This document shows positions 1 through 9,381 of a stretch of DNA of 10,290 nucleotides, piece by piece (position 1 is the first letter of the stretch; the number at the start of each line of letters is the position of its first letter). The position numbers and the translations under genes were made by a program. Source of the stretch: JALYSX01 sp035544315 (GTDB lineage: Bacteria; Vulcanimicrobiota; Vulcanimicrobiia; Vulcanimicrobiales; Vulcanimicrobiaceae); the NCBI GenBank assembly GCA_035544315.1, contig DATKGB010000057.1, positions 1-10,290 of the forward strand. The letters are read 5' to 3'. The notes under the pieces are model-generated. The model had not been told where the DNA came from, did no database searches, and saw only the letters and a program-made list of their open reading frames with translations.

Positions 1-107
1 ACCTACGGTGACCCGCTTGATGCTCTTCGGAGTGTCGGTGCGAACCGAAGGCCCGATGGCGTTTCCACGATTGGATCCGTCAACCAGAGAAACCGCCACT
101 GAAACGA

Positions 108-158
108 CACCGCCTATTTTACGGCTTGCCCTGCGCTAGCCATACCACTTAGGCGGTG
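108..158 (+). promoter_or_regulatory. Long-range inverted repeat in the leader of the 3D-domain gene
   Basis: CACCGCCTA at 108-116 is the exact reverse complement of TAGGCGGTG at 150-158, giving a possible 9-bp stem around a 33-base loop. A shorter stem, CCCTG (129-133) with CAGGG (164-168), would compete with it and would reach into the purine-rich ribosome binding site at 165-174. This geometry could let RNA folding modulate initiation, but that is inference. No U-tract follows, so it is not a standard terminator, and I could not match it to a known riboswitch class. Confidence 0.35.
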
Positions 159-164
159 GACGTC

Positions 165-174
165 AGGGAAGGAG
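165..174 (+). promoter_or_regulatory. Strong ribosome binding site for the 3D-domain gene
   Basis: The sequence AGGGAAGGAG ends six bases before the TTG at 181. No ATG or GTG occurs in frame between the upstream stop (100-102) and this TTG, so the site decides the start codon. Confidence 0.75.
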
Positions 175-180
175 CATCAG

Positions 181-1224
181 TTGATAGGACGCACTCCCAT
201 CAAGGCAAGCCACGTGTTTGCCGTTAGCGTTCTGGCCGCCGCCCTCGTGGCTCTCGGCTTTACTACGTATCCGTCTGCCGCACGCGCCGAAGTGCTCGCA
301 AGCCAGCCGGTCCCCCACGTCGTCTCGTTCACGTCGAACGGATCGACGACCGAAAACGTCACATCGGCGCAGACGGTCGGTACCTTCTTACGAGAACGCG
401 GCATCGTCGTGGGTCCCAACGATTACGTTGCGCCCGACCTCGATACGCCGCTGTCCGATAAACTCGGCGTCGCCTATCGCGCCGCCGTCGGGGTCGATAT
501 CGTCATCGGTCACCTGCGGCAGCACTTCACCAGCTCGGCACCGACGGTGGCCGCATTGCTTGCCGAACAGCATGTGACGCTAAGCCCCAACGATCGCGTT
601 CTCCCTTCGCTAGATCGAGCGTTGAGCGCTAATCAAGTCGTTCGCATTCTGTACGTCGCCAACTGGACGCGCGCGCTTCATCAGCCCATCGCCGCGCCAA
701 CGATCCATCGCATCGTCTTCTCGATCCCCTACGGTCAGACCAAGGTGTTGTCGATGGGACGCAGCGGCCTGCGCGAGACCACCGTTCGTTTCACGCAAGT
801 CGACGGTGGTAATATCCAGAAACGGGTCGTGGCCTCGCTCGTCACCCGTAAACCGCAGCCGCGCATCGTCGCCCAAGGCGTCGACGAATTCGACGCGTTC
901 ATGCACGATCGCACCGGTGCCCTGGATAAGACCGCCTACGTCGCGCAAAGCCAGATGGTGATGATCGCCACCGCGTATACCGCCCAATGCTACGGCTGCA
1001 GCGGCATTACCGCTACGGGACAACCCGCCGGGCACGGTATCGTTGCCGTCGATCCGCGCGTTATCCGCTTGGGCACGAAGCTCTATATCCCCGGCTATGG
1101 CGTCGCCGTCGCGGGCGACACGGGCGGCGCGATTCGCGGAAATCGCATCGATCTGGGCTTCAACTCGCTCTCCGACGCGTTGCGCTTCGGACGGCGCCCC
1201 GTCACCGTCTACCGCCTGAAATAA
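181..1224 (+). CDS. Secreted DUF348-DUF348-G5-3D domain protein (YabE-like cell-wall remodelling factor)
   Basis: This is a 347-residue exported protein. The N-terminus has a short basic stretch and a hydrophobic core (about residues 11-27) ending in an ARA-like cleavage site near residue 36. Two ubiquitin-like DUF348 repeats follow (about 46-103 and 104-158), each with the pattern of a TV..LL/FL..R/Q...L/V..ND motif. A G5-type module comes next (about 172-234). The C-terminal 3D domain (about 258-347) has the TATG segment and the three conserved aspartates at D291, D313 and D324. In Firmicutes this architecture is YabE; the 3D domain resembles the MltA lytic transglycosylase core and is linked to peptidoglycan cleavage. 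There is no Rpf lysozyme-like or LysM domain. The TTG start is fixed by the strong ribosome binding site. rsmA follows after 5 bases, as yabE lies near ksgA in Bacillus. The family is confident; enzymatic activity is inferred. Confidence 0.88.
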   Translation: MIGRTPIKASHVFAVSVLAAALVALGFTTYPSAARAEVLASQPVPHVVSFTSNGSTTENVTSAQTVGTFLRERGIVVGPNDYVAPDLDTPLSDKLGVAYRAAVGVDIVIGHLRQHFTSSAPTVAALLAEQHVTLSPNDRVLPSLDRALSANQVVRILYVANWTRALHQPIAAPTIHRIVFSIPYGQTKVLSMGRSGLRETTVRFTQVDGGNIQKRVVASLVTRKPQPRIVAQGVDEFDAFMHDRTGALDKTAYVAQSQMVMIATAYTAQCYGCSGITATGQPAGHGIVAVDPRVIRLGTKLYIPGYGVAVAGDTGGAIRGNRIDLGFNSLSDALRFGRRPVTVYRLK

Positions 1225-1229
1225 AGAGT

Positions 1230-2078
1230 TTGCCGGGCGATCATCCGCGCGAACTTTTGGGCGCGCACGGGTTACGCCCGAAGAAACACCTCGGGCAAAA
1301 CTTCCTGATCGACGCCGATGCGACCCAACGTATCGCGCGCCTCGTTCTCGACGAATTGCCTGCCGACTCGCGGTCGCCGATTCTGGAAATCGGCGCTGGT
1401 ACCGGCGAACTCACCCGCGCGCTCGTTGAGGGCGGCGCCGACGTTACCGCAATCGAGGTCGACGGCGAACTCGTTTCGATATTGCGTTCGCGCGACGATT
1501 TGCGCGCGGCAACGATCGTTGCGGCCGACGCGATGACGTTCGACTACGCGGCCTTCGGCGCGGGCAAGCGCTGGTACGCTGCGGGAAATCTTCCATACAA
1601 CATCGCGACGTCGCTAATCGTCACGCTGTGCGAGCTGCGCGACGGCCCGCAAACGTTCGTCGCGATGATTCAAAAAGATGTTGCCGACCGGCTGGCGGCC
1701 GCGCCGGGCTCGCCGTCGTACGGAAGCCTCTCGGTCGCCGTGCAATATACGATGCGCGTCGAACGAGCGTTCACGCTGGGGCCGCGCGTCTTCTTTCCGC
1801 CGCCCAAGGTCGATTCGACGGTCGTTCGTCTGGTGCGCCGCGACGCACCGGCGGTGACGCCAAAAGACGAGCGTTTGTTCAAGCAGGTCGTCCGTGCGGC
1901 GTTCGCGTACCGCCGCAAGACCCTGGCGAACAGTTTATCGCTCGCACTGAAGCTTCCGCGTAACGGCATCGCCGCGTCGATCGCCGCGTGCGGCTTCCAA
2001 CCGGAGATTCGTGGAGAACAACTCGACCTCGCCGCTTTCGCCCGTCTGGCCGACGCGTTGGCCGAAGGAAGCATTTAG
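1230..2078 (+). CDS. rsmA: 16S rRNA (adenine1518-N6/adenine1519-N6)-dimethyltransferase RsmA (KsgA)
   Basis: RsmA dimethylates two adjacent adenines in the 3' terminal hairpin of 16S rRNA with S-adenosylmethionine, a late step and checkpoint in 30S assembly in the cytoplasm. The 282-residue product matches the usual family length. It has the N-terminal KKHLGQNFL signature (18-26), SAM motif I LEIGAGTGELT (52-62), the acidic end of strand two near E76, D100 in motif III, and the catalytic NLPY motif (120-123). The FFPPPKVDS segment typical of the family precedes the small helical C-terminal domain. The reading frame extends upstream inside the previous gene, but TTG at 1230 gives 17 residues before the KK signature, as expected. 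It has only a weak AAAGAG upstream and probably relies on reinitiation after the stop at 1222-1224. TTG at 1257 is an alternative. The 3' end overlaps the CPBP gene. Confidence 0.95.
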   Translation: MPGDHPRELLGAHGLRPKKHLGQNFLIDADATQRIARLVLDELPADSRSPILEIGAGTGELTRALVEGGADVTAIEVDGELVSILRSRDDLRAATIVAADAMTFDYAAFGAGKRWYAAGNLPYNIATSLIVTLCELRDGPQTFVAMIQKDVADRLAAAPGSPSYGSLSVAVQYTMRVERAFTLGPRVFFPPPKVDSTVVRLVRRDAPAVTPKDERLFKQVVRAAFAYRRKTLANSLSLALKLPRNGIAASIAACGFQPEIRGEQLDLAAFARLADALAEGSI

Positions 2079-2769
2079 ACTAGGCCCGAGTGCGCTCTGG
2101 CTGCTCGTCGTTTGCGGCGCGATCGTAGCCGGCACAATCGCCGCGGCCATCGTCATTCGCACGGTATATGGCGCGAACGGCGATCCGAGGGGCGTTATCG
2201 AGCAGATGCTCGCTATGGGCATCGTCTACATTTTCATGGTTCCGTTTGCTTGGTGGTTTCTGCCGACCGCCGCGCGCGTATCGCTCAAAAACCTCGGCTT
2301 CGTGCGGCCCGGTATTGCGACGTTGGGAATCGCCCTGGGCGGAGCGATCGCAGCCGTAATCGCCACTCAGTTTGTCGGTTCGGTAGTCGAGAAACTTACG
2401 CATGCCCCGCACGCTCAGTCGATTGCGATCGCGTTTACCCATCTTCATCAGCCAGGCGCGATCGCGCTCTTCTTTTTTTTCGCGGCGATCGTTGGGCCGA
2501 TCGCAGAGGAGACGATCTTCCGCCTTTTTGTTTTTAACTTCGGGTTGCGGTACGGCGGGTTTTGGCTCGGGGCGATCCTGAGCGCGGTTCTCTTCGGTTC
2601 GGCACACTTAGACATCTACAATGCGCCTGCGCTCGCCGCGATCGGCTTGATCTTCTGCGCGGTCTACTATTTCTCAAAGAACGCGTTCGCGTCGATGATC
2701 GCCCACGGGCTGCTCAATGCGATCGCGCTCGTTGTGCTGCTGATCGACCCCAGCGCCGTAAACGCATAA
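2011..2769 (+). CDS. CPBP-family intramembrane glutamic/metallo-endopeptidase
   Basis: This 252-residue multi-spanning membrane protein belongs to the CPBP (CAAX protease and bacteriocin-processing, ABI) family related to Rce1. The three family motifs are intact: EETIFR (166-171), FxxxH (F195, H199) and HxxxN (H232, N236). These supply the catalytic glutamates and histidines inside the membrane. Hydrophobic segments begin near residue 29 and recur at about 65-85, 100-122, 150-165, 180-197 and 205-250. Bacterial members have roles in protein maturation, immunity to bacteriocins or envelope regulation; the substrate here is unknown. The GTG start has GGAG four bases upstream and lies within rsmA, giving a 68-base out-of-frame overlap. 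No other ATG, GTG or TTG lies in frame before the first membrane segment, so a shorter start would have to be a rare codon such as CTG at 2101. The stop shares one base with the next ATG. Confidence 0.87.
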   Translation: MENNSTSPLSPVWPTRWPKEAFRLGPSALWLLVVCGAIVAGTIAAAIVIRTVYGANGDPRGVIEQMLAMGIVYIFMVPFAWWFLPTAARVSLKNLGFVRPGIATLGIALGGAIAAVIATQFVGSVVEKLTHAPHAQSIAIAFTHLHQPGAIALFFFFAAIVGPIAEETIFRLFVFNFGLRYGGFWLGAILSAVLFGSAHLDIYNAPALAAIGLIFCAVYYFSKNAFASMIAHGLLNAIALVVLLIDPSAVNA

Positions 2770-3779
2770 TGTTTCGTTTTGCCGTCGACGCTTTGAACCT
2801 AATGGCGGACCGTCGCGGCATGGGGCGTTACGTTCGACAAATCTTGGGCGAATGGTCGCACAATTCCGACGTCGAGGTCAGCCTGCTCGTGCGCGACGCA
2901 GCGCATGGCGCGCCTTTGCATGCTGAGTTCGGATTGGACGTATTTATGCTGCGCGACGCGAAGCGCAGGGCGTTCGACGCGGTCTGGTACCCTTGGAACG
3001 GGATACGTTTCGAAATTCCCGCGCGTCGCGTCGTCACTATGCACGATGCGTTTGCCTTCACCTCACCCGCGCGCGGCTGGATTGCGCGCCGCCGCGAGCA
3101 GCGGCCGATCCGGATTGCCGCCGCGAGCGCCGATGCCCTCGCTACGGTATCGCAATGGTCGGCGGGCGAACTTTCCCGTGAACTTGGAGTACCGCGCGAA
3201 CGCTTTGACATTACCGGAAACGTTTGCGATTCGTTTTGGCAGCCCGACGATGGCGCCGGCAGCAACGACCCGTACGTCTTCTTCCTGGGTGGACCGGAGC
3301 CGCGAAAGAACGCAGCGCTGCTGTTCGATGCGTTTGCACGCGCGTTTCCAGGTCGCGGCGTTCGACTGGTCGTCGGAGGGACGCTCGCCGACGCCGACGA
3401 GCGCCGCTTGCAGAGCGCAACGTTCGCGTTCGAACGCGTGAAGCCCGACGATCGCGAACTGCGCGCGTTTTATACCCACTCGCTGGCCGTTGCGGTCCCC
3501 TCGTATGCCGAAGGCTTCGGGCTGCCGGCGCTCGAGGCGATGACCTGCGGTGCACCCGTGTTGGCTGCCGATGCCGGCGCGCTACCCGAAGCTTGCGGCG
3601 GCGCGGCGATGCTGCTCCCCGCGCACGACCTCGCCCCTTGGAGCGCCGCCTTGATCGCGATCGCCGGCCAACCGGACTTACGCGCCGCTTTGCGTGCGAA
3701 ATCGTTGGCACGAGCGGCGCGCATCGATCGCGCGGCGCCCGCGCGAATTACGCTCGCGTTGCTGCGACGATCGCCTTGA
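2769..3779 (+). CDS. GT4-family glycosyltransferase
   Basis: This 336-residue cytoplasmic GT-B enzyme probably transfers a sugar from a nucleotide-sugar donor to an envelope glycan or lipid-linked acceptor. The N-terminal domain opens with a Rossmann strand and the MGRYVRQ segment (18-24), like the G-I/M-GRY turn common in GT4 enzymes. The C-terminal donor domain begins with a FFLGGPEPRKN segment, the usual G-x-x-x-x-R-K-N linker. The EX7E signature is complete: E248 and E256 in EGFGLPALE, followed by a CGAPV turn. Donor and acceptor cannot be read from sequence. ATG overlaps the previous stop as TAATG with no good ribosome binding site, so translation is likely coupled. The 3' end overlaps the convergent glycosyltransferase gene by 32 bases. 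Confidence 0.87.
   Translation: MFRFAVDALNLMADRRGMGRYVRQILGEWSHNSDVEVSLLVRDAAHGAPLHAEFGLDVFMLRDAKRRAFDAVWYPWNGIRFEIPARRVVTMHDAFAFTSPARGWIARRREQRPIRIAAASADALATVSQWSAGELSRELGVPRERFDITGNVCDSFWQPDDGAGSNDPYVFFLGGPEPRKNAALLFDAFARAFPGRGVRLVVGGTLADADERRLQSATFAFERVKPDDRELRAFYTHSLAVAVPSYAEGFGLPALEAMTCGAPVLAADAGALPEACGGAAMLLPAHDLAPWSAALIAIAGQPDLRAALRAKSLARAARIDRAAPARITLALLRRSP
3748..3779. other. Tail-to-tail overlap of two convergent glycosyltransferase genes
   Basis: The plus-strand gene ends with TGA at 3777-3779 and the minus-strand gene ends with TAA at 3748-3750, so 32 bases encode the C-termini of both proteins. No T-rich hairpin terminator is visible in or near the overlap. Transcripts of the two arms must either end inside coding sequence or run antisense into each other. 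Confidence 0.85.
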
Positions 3780-4833
3780 GCCGGCTGACGAACTGCGCGG
3801 GAGCAAACGATTCCGCGTGCGCGCGTAAGCGCGCCCCATCGAAGTTCGACGGATCGAAAACGCGCAAGACCTCGGCCAGTGATTCGGGCGTCGGATCGTC
3901 GAAAAACTCACCGGTCTCTCCCTCGATCACCGTTTCGAGCGCGCCGCCGCCGCGATAGGCGATCGTCGGTCGGCCCGCGGCCGCAGCCTCGAGTGGGACC
4001 AGGCCGAAGTCTTCTTCGCCCGGCAGAACTACCGCACGCGCCGCGCCTATCAATACATTGAGTTCCGCATCGTCCACGTAGCCCAACAACGTGCTGGTCG
4101 TGCCGCGCGCCTGCTCGCGCAGCTTTCCCTCGGCAGGGCCGGTCCCGGCGATGACCAGCCGCACGCCGGCAAACTGCGCGGCGCGAATCGCCAGATCGAC
4201 GCGTTTGTACGGCAGTAGCCGTGACACCAAAAGGAAATATCGGCCGTCCCCGGCACCGACGCTGAAACGATCGACGTCGACCGGGCAATGCAGCACGTCG
4301 GCGCTGCGACCGTAGTAACGCTCGATCCGCGCGGCCACGTTGGCCGAGTTGGCGATCAAGCGCGTCGGGCGAAGCGCCGCACGTTTGTCCCATTCGATCA
4401 AGCGCTTGACCATCGGCCGAGCGAGCAACTCGAACGCCATGTTGCCGACGTAACGGTCGTAATCGAATGCGAAGCGGCTGACGGTGTTGACGTAGCAGAC
4501 GTGTATCGCGCCGGGCGGGACGATCACGCCTTTGGCCCACGAAGTCGTGGAACTGACGATCGTGTCGTAACCGCGCAAATCGAACGCTTCAAACGCGCGC
4601 GGATAGAGCGGCGCGAGATAGCGAAAAAAACGATGCGATCCGGGGAGCCGATCCACCCCCGAAACCCGCACGCGATCGGCGTCGACCAAGTCGCCGGTCG
4701 CTCTCGGATCGAACAGGGCGGTGTAGATCGGCGCGTGCGGCCACGCGCGCGCGATGTGTGCGAAGACACGTTCGGCGCCGCCGCGCTGGTTCAAATAGTC
4801 GTGGACCAGCGCGACGCTAGGGTCCAGGCTCAC
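3748..4833 (-). CDS. GT4-family glycosyltransferase, last gene of the ftsH operon
   Basis: This 361-residue protein has a GT-B fold of the GT4 type. The N-terminus has VALVHDYLNQRGGAER (7-22), the glycine-rich acceptor-side loop typical of WbaZ-like and mannosyltransferase-like GT4 enzymes. The C-terminal domain starts with YFLLVSRLLPYKRVD, where the R..K pair binds donor phosphates in this family. It carries EX7E as E274 and E282 in EDFGLVPLE. It probably acts on surface polysaccharide or glycolipid; the donor is unknown. The GTG start shares one base with the upstream TAG stop (TAGTG). A GGGAGG lies 13 bases upstream, farther than ideal, so coupling to the preceding gene is likely. It differs clearly from the plus-strand glycosyltransferase it converges on, so the two are not a recent duplication. 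Confidence 0.87.
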   Translation of the reverse strand: MSLDPSVALVHDYLNQRGGAERVFAHIARAWPHAPIYTALFDPRATGDLVDADRVRVSGVDRLPGSHRFFRYLAPLYPRAFEAFDLRGYDTIVSSTTSWAKGVIVPPGAIHVCYVNTVSRFAFDYDRYVGNMAFELLARPMVKRLIEWDKRAALRPTRLIANSANVAARIERYYGRSADVLHCPVDVDRFSVGAGDGRYFLLVSRLLPYKRVDLAIRAAQFAGVRLVIAGTGPAEGKLREQARGTTSTLLGYVDDAELNVLIGAARAVVLPGEEDFGLVPLEAAAAGRPTIAYRGGGALETVIEGETGEFFDDPTPESLAEVLRVFDPSNFDGARLRAHAESFAPAQFVSRLKAIVAATRA

Positions 4834-6152
4834 TATTGGGAGCCGGCCTCCCGCGGAACGATCAACGCGATGACGGGATTGCCCAGATACGTGCGGGCGA
4901 CCCGTTGCACGTCGGCCGGCGTCACGGCCGCGATCGCCGCCAGCGCGCCGTTAAGGTAGTCCGCCGAGCCACCGTCCATCGCGAACTCGCCGGCGAGCAT
5001 CGCCCGATCGCTCAGCCTGGTCGCGTTGGCGATATAGTCGCCTTGCGCTAGCGCTTTAAATTCGCCGAACGAACCGGTCAACTTCACCATGTCGATCACC
5101 TTGACGAATGCCAACGTGTTCGAAAATGTCGATGAGGCGTCGCCCAGGCCACCGTCGACGTAGATTACCAGATTTGCCGGGCGCTGATCGAAGTTATAGA
5201 TGGACCCGACGGCGTTTTCGGAGATCGTGCGCGAAATAACGTTGGGGACTTGCGCCGCTTCGGCCAGACCGCGATTCATAAGTTCGGCCAAAACCAGCAT
5301 GGCGCCGAAGTTTTTGCTGCCAAACGCCGGGGCCGGAAATTGCGCGACCATCCACGGCGCACCGATATCGCGATGCGCGATCATTTCGCGCGACGCTCCG
5401 CGCAACGCCGGCACCTTGGCGACGATCGCCGACGACGAACCAGCCGGGAGGACGCCCGCCAGGCGCTCGAGGATTCCCGACGCCAATATGGCCGGCGCAC
5501 CGACCGCGCTAACGACCGCCCCGCCGCGACGGTAGTTTCTCACATAGAATCCGCGCACGTCGGCCGACACGAACTGCGCGAGCGACGTAGCCGTGCCGTC
5601 CTGCGGCAATCCGGCGTTTGCGTCGGTAAAGAACTGGCGATCGAGCATCTCCAGGCCGACGAGCAATGGGACCTGTTCGGTTTGCGCGATCTTCCGACCG
5701 AGCGCGAGGCGTGCCGCGTGCAACGTGGTCGCATCGAATGCGGGGGTGCCTAACGCTTGGGCGAACACCGCCACGAGCGCGCCGGAGCCACCCGAGCCTC
5801 CCTCAACGTAAAAACGCACGGAGCGACCGCCGACGTCGAACGAGACCGAACCACCCATTGCAGCCGCGGCGGTTTCCAGCGGCAGGGTCGTACCCGACGT
5901 TCCGATGGTAACCGGCGTCTCCAAGATCGACTGCGCGGTCAGCGCGGCCAATCCGTTCTGAGCCAGCGTCTGCCGATCGAGACCGGCACGCACGAACAGA
6001 TCGACGCCCGTCAGCGAGGCCGCGTCGTCGGGCTGTCGCACGATGATCACGCCCGCGCTGTTCGAGAGCGTCGGCGACGGCGTTTGCGCCGAGGCGACGA
6101 CGGTCGCCGCGAACGCGAGCACCAGAGCTCCTAACGATGCGCGCGCGATCAC
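4833..6152 (-). CDS. Secreted M16-fold protein lacking HxxEH (second of a pair)
   Basis: This 439-residue protein has a signal peptide (hydrophobic residues 7-21, ASA cleavage near 22). Its length and layout match a single M16B peptidase-like subunit of two alpha-beta halves. The zinc-site region is recognisable as NGLAALTAQ (66-74). In active M16 enzymes this reads G-L-A-H-x-x-E-H; here the two His and the Glu are A70, Q74 and A73. The second half has an SENAVGSIY segment at the place of the RExxGLAY motif, keeping Tyr but losing the Arg of the usual R/Y pair. It is therefore probably non-catalytic, acting as a structural or chaperone-like partner outside the cytoplasm. The GTG start has AAGGGGAG six bases upstream and overlaps the preceding TGA by four bases. 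M16 assignment rests on pattern, not on an active-site motif. Confidence 0.75.
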   Translation of the reverse strand: MIARASLGALVLAFAATVVASAQTPSPTLSNSAGVIIVRQPDDAASLTGVDLFVRAGLDRQTLAQNGLAALTAQSILETPVTIGTSGTTLPLETAAAAMGGSVSFDVGGRSVRFYVEGGSGGSGALVAVFAQALGTPAFDATTLHAARLALGRKIAQTEQVPLLVGLEMLDRQFFTDANAGLPQDGTATSLAQFVSADVRGFYVRNYRRGGAVVSAVGAPAILASGILERLAGVLPAGSSSAIVAKVPALRGASREMIAHRDIGAPWMVAQFPAPAFGSKNFGAMLVLAELMNRGLAEAAQVPNVISRTISENAVGSIYNFDQRPANLVIYVDGGLGDASSTFSNTLAFVKVIDMVKLTGSFGEFKALAQGDYIANATRLSDRAMLAGEFAMDGGSADYLNGALAAIAAVTPADVQRVARTYLGNPVIALIVPREAGSQ

Positions 6153-7449
6153 GACGCACTCCCCTTGGCCGTCGCCGTCACCAGGCGCACGACGACCGGG
6201 GCCTTGAGATACGTTCGCGCGATACCTGCGACGTAATCGGGATCGAGCGCGAGTGCGTCGCGCACGTACGTTCCATCGGGGATTCCCGGAGCGTAGGCGG
6301 CGTTACCCTCGGTTCCATACCAACCCAAGTTATCGGCGGCCGCTTGCGGCGTCTGGGCGTCGCTCAAACAGTGATAGACGAAGGCTTGCTGCGCGGCGGC
6401 GAAGGTTGCGGCATCCATCGGCCGGTTCAGTGACGCGATTGCCGCGAGCACGCCCGTACGGGTGGCGTCGGCATTGGGTCCCGAGATCGTGACGATCATC
6501 ACGCCCGGATCGTGCAACGTCACGAACTGACCCGAGAGCGCCGTCGAAGAGCCGGCGGCATCCAAGGTGCGCTGTAACGTGCCGCTGTCATCGCGAAACA
6601 GATAATCGTTGATGAAATCCATCGCGGTCGCCGCCTTTTCGTCGACGATCGGAGGGCCGGCCCAGGCCAGGCCGATCCCGTCGACGCTCCCATTCTGACT
6701 GATATCCTGCGGCGAAGATGCCAGCGGGGAATCGTACGGCGAGTCCATCGTCCCGAGGGTGCCGTCGGTCACCGCATCGATCGCCGATGCTTCGACGTTG
6801 CCCGCAACGGCGAGCAGAGCGTTGGATGCGCGGAAGGCGCGCTTAGCAAATGCGTCGACGGCGCCCCGCGAAACGGCCGTGATCTGCGCGTCGGACTCGG
6901 GCAACGGCGATTGATGCGCCGGGCCGCCGGCAAATAGTTGCTGAAATGCTAAATCGTGGAGTGCCAGGGCAGCGGAATACTTGCGCTCGATTCCCAACAC
7001 GGCAGCGTCCTGCTGGGCGGTCTTGAGCGAATCGTCGCTGACGGTCGGCGCGAAGTAAGCCGCAGTCATGGTGGCAATCGTTCGTCGCGCCGCCGAAGCC
7101 GGCACGGTTGCGCTGACGGCGACCATGTCGGGATAGACGTTTACGGAGAACCGGCCGCCGACAGCCTGCAAGAAATCCACCAAGGAGCGGCCGGCCGCCA
7201 ACGGGACCGCAGCGACCGCGACGGCCGCGAGCTGCGCGATGCCGGGAGTCGAGGCATCGTAACCATCGCTCGGCGCGCGAAACCATAACTCAACCGCCGC
7301 CTCGGCGACGCCTGGGTCGCGCTCCACCAGATACGCACCGCCGTGCGCCAGTGCGCCTTGTGAGACGGCCTCGTTGGTCGCGCGCGACGGCAAAACGTTC
7401 GTTACCGACGCGAGCAGTGCGAACGCCAGCACGAACGAGCCGGCGCGCA

Positions 7450-7450
<1 letters not shown>
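6149..7450 (-). CDS. Secreted M16-fold protein lacking HxxEH (first of a pair)
   Basis: This 433-residue protein begins at the ATG whose A is the last base of the ftsH stop (TGATG). A much longer open frame runs upstream inside ftsH, but that part is a basic shadow sequence. The chosen start gives a clean signal peptide (MRAG, hydrophobic 6-20, SRA near 24). The body resembles an M16B subunit: an early strand with LVERDPG, then GIAQLAAVA (70-78) in place of GLAHFLEHM. All three zinc-site residues are thus replaced (Q73, A76, V77). The C-terminal half has a DDSGTLQRTL segment where active partners have SRLFQELRE, and no R/Y motif is visible. Known M16B heterodimers pair one HxxEH subunit with one R/Y subunit; here neither partner qualifies. 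No strong ribosome binding site precedes it, so it is likely coupled to ftsH translation. Confidence 0.75.
6159..6166 (-). promoter_or_regulatory. Ribosome binding site for the second M16-like gene
   Basis: On the minus strand this reads AAGGGGAG, six bases before the GTG at 6152. It lies inside the end of the preceding gene and supports the GTG as the start. Confidence 0.65.
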
Positions 7451-9363
<1,913 letters not shown>

Positions 9364-9381
9364 GATGGTATTGCGACGACC

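Larger units (their letters stand above)
1..180 (+). other. Upstream leader of the 3D-domain gene; end of a preceding gene not resolved
   Basis: This stretch contains no gene I can assign. Two plus-strand frames are open from the left edge, one to a TGA at 100-102 and one to a TAG at 137-139. Either could be the tail of a gene that begins outside the window, but neither short tail is recognisable. The second half holds an inverted repeat (108-116 with 150-158) and a strong ribosome binding site just before the TTG start at 181. I see no convincing -35/-10 pair. Confidence 0.5.

Noticed and set aside
1..180. Possible cyclic di-AMP (ydaO-yuaA) or cobalamin riboswitch in the leader.
   Set aside because: Short matches exist (ATCCGTCA with AACC near 75-85; a CCAGAGAAACCGCC stretch resembling a B12 box). 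However, the diagnostic GCTAACC/GGTGAATC segments of ydaO and the conserved core of the cobalamin class are missing, so a specific class is not supported.
987..1229. An N-terminal extension of RsmA beginning inside the 3D-domain gene.
   Set aside because: The added residues are basic shadow sequence out of frame with the 3D domain, and RsmA proteins normally start about 15-20 residues before the KKxLGQNFL signature.
2344..4937. Six copies of the palindrome GCGATCGC (at 2344, 2425, 2458, 2719, 3657, 4930), like the HIP1 repeat of cyanobacteria.
   Set aside because: All six encode Ala-Ile-Ala in the genuine reading frame with the favoured codons GCG/GCC and ATC, and four lie in hydrophobic parts of the membrane protease. 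Codon use and protein composition explain them without a repeat system.
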